From Troglohyphantes excavatus (Eukaryota; Arthropoda; Arachnida; Araneae; Linyphiidae), in assembly GCA_963932185.1 (NCBI GenBank), contig OZ010674.1, positions 15,985,592 to 16,049,591 of the forward strand: DNA of 64,000 bases, read 5' to 3'. The translations under genes were made by a program, and so were the position numbers. Of this stretch, positions 54,054 to 64,000 are shown piece by piece. The notes beneath the pieces were generated by a model. The model had not been told where the DNA came from and searched no databases. It was given only the letters and a program-made list of their open reading frames with translations. Numbering within the stretch: position 1 is the stretch's first letter; the number at the start of each line of letters is the position of its first letter.

Positions 54054-54157
54054 CTGCAATATATTCCAAGGACTATATAATCCATCGGTGTTGTTTTCCG
54101 ACCTCTGTGGTATTTCCTGGTGCTCAAAAACGTTTCGTCCAGTTCAATGCTTTTTTC
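54054..54157 (-). pseudogene. Merlin/ISXO2-type transposase, exon 2
   Basis: Bounded by TTTTTTAG and GCAG/GTAATT on the minus strand. It reads KSIELDETFLSTRKYHRGRK then PMDYIVLGIYC: the first catalytic Asp block (vEiDEs.f..rKynrGR...wv.G). Its end phase (2) joins in frame to exon 3; its start appears off by one A relative to exon 1. Confidence 0.75.
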
Positions 54158-55928
54158 CTAAAAAACGTTAATGCATTAAGTTTAATGATGTTAGCCGATC
54201 TCTATGTAGAAAAAAAAGCTAGTATTAAAATATTTTAAGAGACAAATTTAATAATTTTCAAGAGGCAAATATCTTTAAAAATCGGGTGATATACATGAAT
54301 GTTTTTCAAAACTCTTGTTCAATGTTAATACAAAAATTGATGACCAACAACAAGCTCTAGGCCCATCAAACATGCTTTAAAGAATAATGAAATCAGTGCT
54401 TCTTCAACAACAAAAAATAACTGTCAACTTAAAAATTAAAATACCAAAATGGAGATTTTATAATTTTGCAATACTTAAAATTTGTTAGAGTATCCAATAC
54501 ATTTACAAAAATTATTAATCCAATCAAACTCTATTAATTTAAATAAATAAAATCCATATAAATGTAAGTATCATGAAAGAATTAGATCTGTTCAGTAATT
54601 TGCTAAAACAAAATACCAAAACAATGTAATTTTAAAATTTGCATATAATTAAAGTGACATATATATATATATATATATAACCATACATTATTTATTTGAT
54701 GTTGCATCAAGCATGCATCATTTTAAACGATTAGTTACAAAACCGGCTAAATCTAATTTTGTAAATTTTACAGGAGACCCCAAAAAGTTCTTACAACCAT
54801 TTACTCTTTTCATTTTTGCGGAAATTTGACACCCTCCTCCTTAGTGAGGCACCCTAAACGGTCACACAGGTGGGCCGAATAATATTATTTGACAAGACAA
54901 AAGGCGAAAAATCAATTCCCAATAAAATGTGTTTCTAGAGTAAGACAAAAATTTGAACATCTTAGAAAACAATCAATTTACTTATTATTTTGTCACAAAC
55001 AGATTTTACAAACTTCGAAAGATTGCTCTGCCATCCCGTTTTGCTCACACACATTGTTTAAGAGCCGTAATCTTCTTTAATAATTTATTTACTTTAAACT
55101 TAAGAAATTTTATTAAATGTAGGTTAAATAGCAAAATGTATACTAATACATGAAATATTTAATTTTATTGTGTTATTTTGGATACTTGAAGTGTAAGTTC
55201 CTCAGATGTAATATTTAAATCAAATTTTTAATTTCTGAGCTATCTAAAACGATGATTTAGATAGCTGAATTAGAATATGAATATTCCTGGCCCATTTGTA
55301 GACTTGGATAACATCGTAGTGCTTAAAAGAAATAAATTTATATAATCTTAATTAATTTTCCATAGCTTCTTTTGGTTTTAATACATAGATAAATAAAAAA
55401 ATCATTTCAACTAAAAGGGCAATAATAGACGGACATACATATATTTTTAAAAAACAAAATATTAGTGTATTCTTTTCGTGACTCAATTTGTGTCTCCGTA
55501 TTGCGATCCTGATTTAAATTTTAAATAGATGATCAATATATAAAATTTAAATAAATGTTCTATTATAATTATTGGAGATAGTCAGTCACTAAGTAAATTG
55601 TAAAATATAGTCTATAGCTTATTTTGTTCTTAACGTATACATATAACTAGCTCGTTTTGAATAAAACTACAAATAATACCGTGAAGATACAGTGTTTCAT
55701 AAAGTTCCGTGGTCCATGTCTACTAAAGCAAGTTTAAAGAGTAAACAAACTATTTTTAGACATATTTTATCATTAAATTATTTTTGATTTACCCATACGG
55801 TCTACTGTGGATCGCTTCTGCCTTAACCAGCTCTTAATTCAGGTAAAGGTACGTTAAATTAAAAAAAATTGAATAACATAGACTGTGTAAATTAAAAAAA
55901 ATTAAACTAAATTTGTTATATACTTTAC
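54158..55928 (-). other. Interval between Merlin exons 2 and 1, with (TA)n microsatellite
   Basis: A 1.8-kb AT-rich interval with GTAAAG and TTTTTTAG at its ends on the minus strand; a dinucleotide repeat lies at 54659-54679. It may contain unrecognised insertions. Confidence 0.5.
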
Positions 55929-56110
55929 CTGGACCACCAAGTAATTTGCTGTTGTGCGATGCTATCAGTACGGCTACCTTTCGGCAATAGCCATACCAAT
56001 CGATTATGTCCCACTAATCACACTCCAGGATACAATTTGTTTCAGCTAAGACTTACCCATGAACTTTAAAAAAAGATTCCGTCCCCGACCACGATCACTT
56101 CACCCCAAGG
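55929..56110 (-). pseudogene. Merlin/ISXO2-type transposase, exon 1 (degenerate)
   Basis: Reads DIIDWYGYCRKVAVLIASHN then SKLLGGPG before a donor (CCAG/GTAAAG). DWY.YCR...... KLGGPGK is the block directly preceding the first catalytic Asp in this family. Upstream text (GTESFFKVHG) may be the GTFF. region but contains stops. Confidence 0.65.
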
Positions 56111-56683
56111 CATTGTCCGTCGGTCGCCAGCTCGTCCTTTTTTTTTTTAGTGAAGTGAGAGTGACTAACAAAAAGAAACTCATACGAGGATACAAACCTT
56201 AATGGATTGGTTTATAACCTTGCTTGTAAACTGGACTGCAAACAGCGGGAGTTCTTCGACAAATACAGCGCCAATACAAATATTTATTATTATTTTGTTT
56301 ATTTTAAGGAAATTTTAGGTTTTTTTAGGGTTTTCTGTTTATTTTAAAAGTTAAGAAAAATATGTAACAAGTTCAATGACACTTTTTAAAATCAAAATGA
56401 CTTATTTTTAATTGTATATTTATGCAATTGAAATATAAATATCTGTTTTATTTGTTGTCAAATTCAAATTCTAAAACACCATATTTAAATATAAATCAAC
56501 ATAAATCTCTTTCATTGTTTTGTTTTCTTTCAGAATGAATAAAACATTACCATAAAAAGTACATAAAATATCAGGTAAGGGAATTGTAATTAATATTTAC
56601 TTTTACTAGCATTACATTATTAAATGCATATAACAGATCGTCAAGGATTTTTGTGCACAAACAAAAATTATTTTGGAACTCCA
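56111..56683. other. AT-rich DNA without a recognised gene
   Basis: Nothing supported. Confidence 0.5.
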
Positions 56684-57027
56684 CCCAGCAAAAACAATCA
56701 ACATACAAATTTCAAAGTCATGAAATTAAAAGTTTTCTGCACGAAAACTCCAGTTTTAAATATTATTAAAATTTAAAAATAACTACATTAAATGAAGATT
56801 TTTGGTCAAAATTCCTTTATATATAAAGTATAAAAAAAGCTTTTAAAACACCTTTATATATGAAGCATTGAAATTACTGAAGTGAAAATGCAGAATTTTT
56901 ATAGGTTTTTATGCATGAAAAATAAAAACTATAATAAAAAAAAGTTTATTTTTATTGTTCGAAATCCCTTTAAAAACCTTTAATTTCACAATTTAATAAA
57001 GTTTTAATGCTAACTTTATTTGTCGGG
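56684..57027. mobile_element. TIR MITE, CCCAGCAAAA family, copy 2
   Basis: Starts CCCAGCAAAAACAATCAACA and ends TAACTTTATTTGTCGGG, similar in length and interior words (CTTTAAAAACCTTTAATTTC) to 35692-36044, but more diverged at the right end. Confidence 0.6.
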
Positions 57028-57384
57028 CATTAACAGAAATAGATGTTTTTTTATGGATGCCAAATTGGGTTCTCATTTTTTGCAGGTTTTATAAAGGATT
57101 TGGAACAAAAATCTTCAAAACTACATAAACATTGTTAGGTTCGATTATTTGTGTTTGAGGAATATAATATATTGCTATAAAATAGCAGTGCACAATTAAT
57201 GTATGAATAGCAGTACTCACTCTAGAAATAAAAAAGGGCAGGGCGCTGTTGGCAGTAAAAGGGCACCCCGTTTTTGAAAAGGCACTTCTTGTTTTTAAAT
57301 GGCACTTTTTAAAAAAAGTTTGAGGTGGGCGTGGCCATCCGTTGATATATCGGACCCATGACAAAACAAAACAAAAAGATTTAT

Positions 57385-57470
57385 TAGTTGCCATTGCGCT
57401 AGAGCTGCATATTGGGCTATTGGTGACGACTCGGGGCTTATTCTGAAGGACAGACCTGTACAAATCCCTT
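57385..57470 (-). repeat. SINE 3' fragment
   Basis: TTGCGCTAGAGCTGCATATT through GGGCTATTGGTGACGACTCG to CTGAAGGACAGACC, family 3' tail in minus orientation. Confidence 0.75.
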
Positions 57471-59071
57471 CTCAATCCCTTTATCTCTGATCCCTTTATG
57501 AAGATATCATTTGAAATCCCAAATTTGAGATTTAAAAAATTAAGGTTTGCGGTAAAAACCAAATCTGTAAGTAGCCCTAAACAGACCCCTTACAAAACTG
57601 ATGAAAAGGCTACTTAAATTTAAAATTTGGTAATAAAAGGCCTAATATTGTAACCAAACCATCTTCACTTTAAAAAAACAAACATAGCATTTCATATGTG
57701 GGTACAGGCAACTAATAGGATTTGTGGAATGCACCGTGCTCGAAATAACAGCGGAATCATCGAGATTGCACAACACAAGTAGTTAAAAGAAGTTTGTTTT
57801 TCTACTGTCATAATTCACTTAATTCCAATTTAGACACACATTTTTTTAATCGATGCCTTTTTTAAAAACAGTGAGGAAAGCAAGGACGCTTGAGCTCGAC
57901 TGACGGGGGAACTTTTGAAAAAAGGGGCATAAGGCTATTGAGATGAAAAAAGGGCGGACCGCCCTTCAAAAAACGCCTAGAATGAACACTGTGAATAATT
58001 TGTTTCATTATCGTCTATTTTTAGTAATTTTTTTTTATTTGAATACGAAAAATTTAATTTGGAAATTTATGCATTGATAATCCTTATGTAATTAAAGTTA
58101 TAATGAAACTTGTATTTGTGCCTAATTGTGTGCTTTTATTTTGAAACGAAATACCGCCTGTTACACGCAATGCAAACATAGTGAAAGATAACGGAAATTC
58201 TCAATATTTTGCATTCATTTTTTTCCTTGTGGCTCTGTTTGATAGCCTGTGACGTTTGTGTGATGCCTGTGATGTTTTTGTGACGTCCTCACTTTATCTG
58301 AGAAACGTGGTTGCTTTCTCCTGTGAATAGCGAAGAAGAAAGGAAGGGGGAAAATATTCAATAATGTCAATTATTTGAAATGCTTCTATCTTTATTAATA
58401 ATTGTCCAAATTAAAAGAAAATTTATGAATTGAATAAAAGAATTTGTTATCTATCCGATGGTGTAATTTTTATTTTGTAGAGCATATTATTTAACAAAAA
58501 ATTTAACTTTTACTAAGCCGCTCTAAAACATAATTTTCTTTGCCAACTGGTGAGTGGAAGGATTTTATATATTGGGTAATAATTGCCAGATGGCAAAAAT
58601 TTGCAAGTATATTATTTAATTACTTTTTTAGCTAATTAAACATATAAATAAATTATATTATAAACTAAAAGTAACAAAGGGACCTAGTAATTGCATAAAG
58701 CTATCATATAAGATATTAATCAAAAGAATCGGTTGAAAAATGTAGTGTATAGCTTGTTTAACAAATTTGTGCTTCATAATTTGAAAAAGTGACAAATCGA
58801 TAAACTTTACGCAAATGAAAAAAATCCGTACCTCCGTTAATTTTCAATTAAAAAAATATTCTTGTATTAAATTAAAGGTTGCACCGATACGGTTCCACCA
58901 ATACTGGTTTTATTTTTTTACGAAATGGAATTTGGATTTTCTGGAATATGTTTTACGGACGCGATTTAACGTTAGGAGTTGTGCAGCGTATATATAAGCT
59001 TAGTTCTTATTAAGCTTAATTATCTTAACACCAATAAAAGGATGACAAGTAGTTTCATATGACTTTGGAAA
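57471..59071. other. Unannotated stretch
   Basis: No gene or element end recognised. Confidence 0.45.
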
Positions 59072-59478
59072 TTCACATCCATCTCCAAACAAAAGCATGT
59101 TGTGACACAACCGAACAAACTGCTTATGGAATTTTGTTTTTGCAAATTACAATAAAAATATTGTTGAACATTTCACAGGAGATTAATTCCTAGTTTATGG
59201 TGAGTCCATGGCGTGATTCTGTAAAATTCGAGCCAAAGCCACAATTATGCATTTTTGGTTTGTCGCCAAGTCAAAATGGCTGTTTGGTTGATTAAATAAC
59301 GTAGCATTACAACTGCACAATGTGCTATTGGCGACTGTTCAGAATCGACAATTATGTAATATATCAATAAAAATATGATAAAATCAAAAGTCTTAATGTC
59401 ACAGATTTATACCTTGGTTCATTCTTACAGGCAAAAGTTGGTTTCCAGCCTACGGCTACTCAGGATAAAAGCCAGTAC
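59072..59478 (-). repeat. Segmental duplication arm B, 3' flank of zinc-finger gene 2
   Basis: Homologous to 13921-14341, in the same orientation relative to its zinc-finger gene, including the SINE remnant at 59285-59345. Confidence 0.9.
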
Positions 59479-59586
59479 CCCATTTTGCGGGTTGAGATAA
59501 TTGCCTTTCCCCCTTTTATCCTGTGTGGGTGATAATCTCAGTTTTTTGAGATAATCTTTGTGTGTAAATTGTTTGTCTCATACTTC

Positions 59587-61566
59587 TCACTCAATCTTTT
59601 CTACTGTGTGGGTGAGGATGTGCAGCTTGAGATCACATATGAATGTAAATTGCTCATTGCACACTTCACAGATATGTGGTTTTTCTCCAATGTGGGCGAG
59701 GAGGTGCTTATTGAGACACCCTTTAGAAAGAAACCGCTTATTGCACACATCACACGAGTGGGGCTTTTCTCCTGTGTGGGTGAGGAGGTGTTTCTTGAGA
59801 CTATCTTTACGTGTAAATTGTTTATTGCACACTTCACACAAGAACTTTTCTCCTGTGTGGGCGAGGAGGTGTTTTTTGAGATGACTTTTGAAAGTAAATC
59901 GCTTATTGCACACTTCACACGAGTGTGGTTTTTCTCCTGTGTGTAAGAGAAGGTGAGCCTTGAGGTGCCCATTAGAAAGAAATGGCTTATTGCACACTTC
60001 ACATGAGTATGGCTTTTCTCCTGTGTGGGTGAGGAGGTGAGCCTTGAGATTACCTTTTTGTGTAAATTGTTTGTTGCATACTTCACATGAGATCTTTTCT
60101 CCTGTGTGGGTGAGGAGGTGTTGTTTGAGATTACCTTTTTGTGTAAATTGTTTGTTGCATACTTCACACAAGTGGGGCTGTTCTCCTGTGTGTATGAGGT
60201 GGTGTTTCTTGAGATTACCTTGAGAAAGAAATCGCTTATTGCAAACTTCACACGAGTATGGCTTTTCTCCTGTGTGGGTGAGGAGGTGTCTCGTGAGGTC
60301 TGTTTTAGAAAGAAAATGCTTATTGCACACTTCACACGAGTACGACTTTCGTCTCGTGTGGTCGAGGAGGTGTTTCTTGATAATGCATTTTTCTGTAACG
60401 TGTTTGCTGCATACTTCACACGAGTGAGATTTTTCTCCTGTATGGGTGAGGATGTTTTCTTCTGTGTGGGTGAGGAGGTGTTTCTCCAGATTACCTTTTT
60501 GTGTAAATTGTTTATTGCATAAATCACAAATGTGTGATTTTTCTCCTCTGTGGGTGAGGAGGTGTTTTTTGAGACTACATTTGTATGTAAATCGCTTATT
60601 ACACACTTCACACGAGTATGGCTTTTCTCCTGTATGGGTGAGAAGGTGCGTCTTGAGATTACCTTTTTGCGTAAATTGTTTGTTGCATACTTCACATGAG
60701 ATCTTTTCTCTTGTGTGGGTGAAGATCTTTTCTTCTGTGTGGGTGAGGAGGTGTATTTTGAGACTACATTTGTATGTAAATCGCTTATTATACACTTCAC
60801 ACGAGTAAGGCTTTTCTCCTGTGTGGGTGAGGAGGTGTTTTTTGAGACTACATTTGTATGTAAATCGCTTATTACACACTTCACACGAGTATGGCTTTTC
60901 TCCTGTATGGGTGAGGAGGTGCGTCTTGAGATTACCTTTTTGTGTAAATTGTTTGTTGCATACTTCACATGAGATCTTTTCTCTTGTGTGGGTGAAGATC
61001 TTTTCTTCTGTGTGGGTGAGGAGGTGTATTTTGAGACTACATTTGTATGTAAATCGCTTATTACACACTTTACACGAGTAAGGCTTTTCTGCTGTGTGGG
61101 TGAGGAGGTGTTTTTTGCGATTACATTTGTACGTAAATCGCTTATTACACACTTCACACGAGTAAGGCTTTTCTCCTGTGTGGGTGAGGAGGTGCATCTG
61201 GAGATGTTGTTTAGAAGTATATCGCTTATTGCACACTTCACACGAGTGCGACTTTCGTCTCGTGTGGGTGAGGAGGTGTTTCTTGAGATTACACTTGTAT
61301 GTAAATTGCTTATTGCACACTTCACACAAGTGTGGCTTTTCTCCTGTGTGTATGAGGAGGTGCCTCTTGAGACTACCTTTAGAACGAAATCGCTGATTGC
61401 ACACTTCACACGAGTATGGCTTTTCTCCTGTGTGGGTGAGAAGGTGCTTCTTGAGATTATCTTCATGTGTAAATTGTTTGTTGCATACTACACACGAGTG
61501 CATACTATTTACGAATAAATTGTTAGTGCACATTTCATATAAATGCATAGTCTCTCCTGTTTCCAT
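59587..61566 (-). CDS. C2H2 zinc-finger protein 2, 22 tandem fingers
   Basis: A 659-residue probable DNA-binding nuclear protein, paralogue of the gene at 14841-16262. Leader METGETMHLYEMC, then 22 fingers from residue 23 to the end. Finger 9 has Tyr for its second Cys (CEVYNKRF, around residue 259) and is probably not folded. Fingers 6-8 (residues 163-253) and 9-11 (254-344) are a recent 273-bp tandem duplication. Fingers 6, 9 and 12 carry a linker lengthened by about eight residues (HTEEKIFTHTREK or similar). Linkers before fingers 17 and 20 lack the proline and are one residue short. The start is the ATG aligned with that of the paralogue; the stop comes eight residues after the last His. 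No other domain. Single exon in this window. Confidence 0.9.
   Translation of the reverse strand: METGETMHLYEMCTNNLFVNSMHSCVVCNKQFTHEDNLKKHLLTHTGEKPYSCEVCNQRFRSKGSLKRHLLIHTGEKPHLCEVCNKQFTYKCNLKKHLLTHTRRKSHSCEVCNKRYTSKQHLQMHLLTHTGEKPYSCEVCNKRFTYKCNRKKHLLTHTAEKPYSCKVCNKRFTYKCSLKIHLLTHTEEKIFTHTREKISCEVCNKQFTQKGNLKTHLLTHTGEKPYSCEVCNKRFTYKCSLKKHLLTHTGEKPYSCEVYNKRFTYKCSLKIHLLTHTEEKIFTHTREKISCEVCNKQFTQKGNLKTHLLTHTGEKPYSCEVCNKRFTYKCSLKKHLLTHRGEKSHICDLCNKQFTQKGNLEKHLLTHTEENILTHTGEKSHSCEVCSKHVTEKCIIKKHLLDHTRRKSYSCEVCNKHFLSKTDLTRHLLTHTGEKPYSCEVCNKRFLSQGNLKKHHLIHTGEQPHLCEVCNKQFTQKGNLKQHLLTHTGEKISCEVCNKQFTQKGNLKAHLLTHTGEKPYSCEVCNKPFLSNGHLKAHLLLHTGEKPHSCEVCNKRFTFKSHLKKHLLAHTGEKFLCEVCNKQFTRKDSLKKHLLTHTGEKPHSCDVCNKRFLSKGCLNKHLLAHIGEKPHICEVCNEQFTFICDLKLHILTHTVEKIE
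60535..61080 (-). repeat. 273-bp tandem duplication, three fingers each
   Basis: 60535-60807 (fingers 9-11) and 60808-61080 (fingers 6-8) are nearly identical and in frame; differences are scattered single bases, one of which changes the Cys codon in finger 9. Confidence 0.9.
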
Positions 61567-61760
61567 GAGCAGGTATTGCTTGTGGGGATACTACCCAGTA
61601 GATTGCAGACAAACGCCTCTTTTTCCCTGCACGTATGGATAATATAGACGTATATAGAAAAAGAATATTATTTATGTAAAAAGTGTATTTTTACTCTTTG
61701 TGTTGCCATTCCATTTCTTAAAAATAAAAACCTGTATTTTTTTTAATGCCTTGTTTTTTT
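61567..61760 (-). other. 5' flank of ZNF2
   Basis: The first ~60 bp upstream are homologous to the ZNF1 leader; further up the loci differ and the TATA-bearing inverted repeat of ZNF1 is absent. Confidence 0.5.
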
Positions 61761-61761
61761 T

Positions 61762-61934
61762 CCTTTGTGTACGGTTTGGTTTGGTTAAAAAATCTTAGCA
61801 CTAGAGCTACATAGTGGGCTATTGGCCAGGGTCTATCTCGAAGGAAAGACCCGGGAACACATACATATTCACACACACATTCATACATGCACATCGTTAT
61901 TTTAGAACTATGGTCAGATGACCTTTGTGTATGG
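61762..61934 (-). repeat. 5'-truncated SINE with ~13-bp TSD
   Basis: CCTTTGTGTACGG (61762-61774) and CCTTTGTGTATGG (61922-61934) flank SINE 3' sequence in minus orientation (61775-61921). Confidence 0.8.
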
Positions 61935-62340
61935 AGTTGCTCAGTGTATAAAGGCGTTCAGCTACTAATCACAGGATTGGTGGTTCGGAGTCGGACTTGA
62001 CAAAGAAAAAGTCAAAATTAGTGATTTTGCGGTCGGAGGGTTGCCAGCTTCGCTACAAAATTACTAGAAAGTCGTCCAGAACATTCAATAAATTTTACTG
62101 GCGTATATGCGGGACTAGTGCACGATAAGTTTTGATCGGGGTTCAATGTCCTGACGCCTATTGAAGTTGCGTCGGGTGCCAGCTCAGGGGTTGTCCTGAG
62201 ACCTGACCATGGTTCAAAAATACGAGGCATCGTTCCCGAGTCTTTCCTTTGAGATAGGCCCCAAACCGTCACCAATAGCCCACTATGCTGCTCTAGAGCG
62301 ATGATTGTTAACCAAACCAAAATAAACATGTGTGTATGGA
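61926..62340 (+). repeat. Full-length SINE with 10-bp TSD
   Basis: TGTGTATGGA at 61926-61935 and 62331-62340 flanks a complete plus-strand copy: tRNA-like head (GTTGCTCAGTG...GGTTCGGAGTC), body (AAGTCGTCCAGAACATTC, GTGCACGATAAG, GAAGTTGCGTCGGGTGCCAG) and tail (GCCCACTATGCTGCTCTAGA...AACCAAACC). The 103-codon minus frame in it is accidental. Confidence 0.88.
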
Positions 62341-62615
62341 GGCCTCCAGTTGCTCAGTGAATAAATGACTTCAGCTGGTAATTAGAGGATTGCTAGTTCG
62401 AACCCATGCGGCGGACTTTACAAAGAAAAGTAAAAAAAGCAGTGAATTTGCGATCGGATGGTTGCCGCGGCTTCGACACAAAAGTACTGGAAAGTCGTCC
62501 AGAACATTCAACAAATTATACTGATGTATATAAGGGCTACACGATAAGTCTAATCGGGGACAAATGCCCTAACGAAAATTGAGGCTGCGTTGAGTGCCAG
62601 CTCAGTGTCGTATTA
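62341..62615 (+). repeat. SINE, 3'-shortened, directly after the previous copy
   Basis: Head GTTGCTCAGTGAATAAATG with B-box-like AGTTCGAACCC, then family body to GAGTGCCAGCTCAGTGTCGT. The usual 3' tail is missing. Confidence 0.8.
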
Positions 62616-63690
62616 CTGAATACATATTTAAAATAGCATTAGTTTAAGAGTTTTTAGGATGCAGGATTCATGACAATTCAAAGCAAAACACTTATAGTTT
62701 AGCAGTGTACAGTATAACCTGCTTTTCTGTCAATCCATAAGGAACTTATTCAAAATATTCCTTGAATTCTTATTAATTTCTCAAACCATTTTTTCCTTGC
62801 GCAGAATATTTTTTGGAAAAATATTTGTTAATGTTTTTATTTTGGATAATTAGTTGTTTGCAACTTTTATTATATAGAGAATCCTGACAGAGATGTCTTG
62901 AGCACTATCTGGTTGAAAATTATGGACGAGATTCGGTCTCGTTACAGATGAGTTGGCGAAGCTTTAATCGTCAAATTCATGACTCGGCAGAATTAGAAAG
63001 TGCGGGTTTTGTTTCCGAGTGTTTTCGATTTGAATAGGTTCATTTTTTGAAATGTTTTAAACGTTTCAAGAAAAGAAAAATTAAATAAAGTAAACAAATG
63101 TATTTAAAAACTTCTTTAAATTGATAAAATTTAGATTTTTAAAAATTTTTTTTATTGAATTATCAAAAAAAATTGTTTAAATTTTTCCGTGGTCATCGGC
63201 GAATCTATAGATGCCCAGGTAGCACAACAATATTGCCCAATATTGGCCAATCTCACTGTGGATTGGTGTATATCGACCGTTCGTTTGCGTCATTAGCCAA
63301 TATCGCCCAATGTTACAATGCCGATACTGAGGATTCAACAAATTCTTATAACACCTTTAAACTTATAAATTTGCACTTTATAACAAATAAATGGATAGAG
63401 ACAACTAGTATACACAACTTTTATGTGATAACCCAAGATTTTTATTCGTTTTAAAGATTTTGTCAGTTTTACTCGGCGAATCTTGGTCAAAATCGGTCGG
63501 CAATATTCCATGTCAAATACTGAAGTTCTGACAAAACTTCTAAAAGCTTTAAAAACTACATTTGTTAACAAAAAAATTGTGTACAAGGATAATTTTCCAC
63601 ATTTTTAACGTAATATCTCCAGATTTTTACACGTTTTAAAAATTTCGCGAGTTAATATCGGCCTGAATCGGTGAATATTGATCACAGTTA
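62616..63690. other. Unannotated stretch before the right-edge promoter
   Basis: A block of CAATATTG/CCAATATT words at 63228-63320 looks repetitive. The 99-codon frame at 63155-63454 is not convincing. Confidence 0.4.
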
Positions 63691-63696
63691 TCAAGG

Positions 63697-63735
63697 TGCG
63701 CATGCGCAGAACATGTTTCAGTTGTTTACTTCAGT
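63697..63735 (+). promoter_or_regulatory. Core promoter with NRF-1-type site and TCAGT initiators
   Basis: TGCGCATGCGCA (63697-63708) is a perfect palindromic NRF-1/Ewg consensus in AT-rich DNA. TCAGT initiator-like words follow at about 63718 and 63731, 30-40 bases before an ATG. The arrangement is typical of housekeeping promoters in animals. Confidence 0.5.
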
Positions 63736-63759
63736 CCTTCGGTCGTAGTTTAAAACGAA

Positions 63760-63811
63760 ATGGCGCTAAAAGCCCGGGCTTTGCATGTGAAGAAGGAATT
63801 ATCAAATGCAG
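63760..63811 (+). CDS. Candidate first coding exon of a gene leaving the window
   Basis: ATG in a good context (AACGAAATGG), coding MALKARALHVKKELSNA, followed by a donor (AATGCAG/GTAAAT). The start is basic and amphipathic, as in mitochondrial targeting peptides or nuclear proteins, and an NRF-1-type promoter would fit a housekeeping gene. The rest of the gene lies outside the window, so the product is unknown. Confidence 0.4.
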
Positions 63812-63962
63812 GTAAATATTTATCAAAAGTCAACCGATTATTTACAGATACACCCAACAAGCAAGGACGTAGCTTGATTTTGAAGGATAACAAGATTTTT
63901 TTTGTGCCATATACTACTCTCTATTGTTCTAGTCAATAGCGACAAGTTATCCCTAAAAAACG

Positions 63963-64000
63963 CCAGTGGCGGCTCGTCCATTACAGCAAGTACAGCCGGC
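63963..64000 (+). mobile_element. Left end of a CAGTGGCGG-type hAT element, cut by window edge
   Basis: CAGTGGCGGCTCGTCCATTA has the same terminal nonamer as the elements at 34572 and 52381. It would lie in the first intron of the candidate gene. Confidence 0.6.

Noticed and set aside
57089..57562. 157-codon minus-strand frame
   Set aside because: Spans a SINE fragment and AT-rich flank; no consistent domain.
59587..61566. Regular 84-bp direct repeats suggesting a CRISPR-like array
   Set aside because: The period is that of 28-residue C2H2 fingers with a coding pattern, and the genome is eukaryotic.
59558..61642. Plus-strand and second minus-strand open frames across ZNF2
   Set aside because: Same effect: repetition of the finger unit keeps other frames open. 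No domain in them.
62018..62329. 103-codon minus-strand frame
   Set aside because: Lies wholly within the full-length SINE 61936-62330.

Overview
This window is eukaryotic nuclear DNA, visibly AT-rich, with no operons, spliced coding fragments and a dense, nested load of transposable elements. The set of elements and genes (tandem C2H2 proteins built on a CNKQF/CNKRF finger, BEL/Pao and Gypsy retrotransposons, Buster-type hAT, Merlin-type transposase remains, a tRNA-headed SINE in a dozen or more copies, TCAGT initiator-like motifs) suggests an arthropod, and most likely a spider. That is inference from family recognition, not a database search.

Layout. 1-5563: a decayed Ty3/Gypsy element whose polyprotein is ordered Gag-protease-integrase-RT-RNase H, i.e. 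integrase before RT. 5564-13920: mostly non-coding, with a possible 3' terminal exon ending in a prenylation-type CVIL motif (6382-6489), a pre-miRNA-like hairpin (9663-9757) and a 40-bp SINE tail with a 15-bp target duplication (13505-13544). 13921-16313: the first C2H2 gene (minus strand, 16 fingers) and its 3' flank. 16400-17925: a large inverted repeat enclosing a THAP-domain transposon relic. 17926-29765: SINEs, MITEs, LINE scraps and AT-rich DNA. 29774-30945: a complete but dead hAT with an 8-bp TSD. 32457-34419: two exons of a secreted or membrane-anchored, granulin-like cysteine-rich protein (minus strand). 34572-42191: three MITE families and transposase scraps. 43880-46509: an internally deleted BEL/Pao element with near-identical LTRs. 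48705-51347: a structurally intact Buster-type hAT with a full 601-residue transposase, inserted in a SINE. 52238-56110: a possible orphan exon, a 38-bp perfect palindrome, a 117-bp tandem duplication and an intron-bearing Merlin/ISXO2-type transposase pseudogene. 59072-61566: the second C2H2 gene (minus strand, 22 fingers) with a 3' flank homologous to that of the first, so the two are products of one segmental duplication. 61762-62615: three SINEs stacked on one target sequence. 63697-64000: a probable promoter with a perfect NRF-1-type site and a candidate first coding exon of a gene running off the right edge, plus the left end of another hAT.

The probable host genes are the two zinc-finger paralogues, the granulin-like gene and the gene starting at the right edge. 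Almost everything else is mobile DNA. Their nesting gives a relative history: SINE before the ZNF duplication, SINE before the Buster hAT, LTR insertions recent for BEL/Pao.
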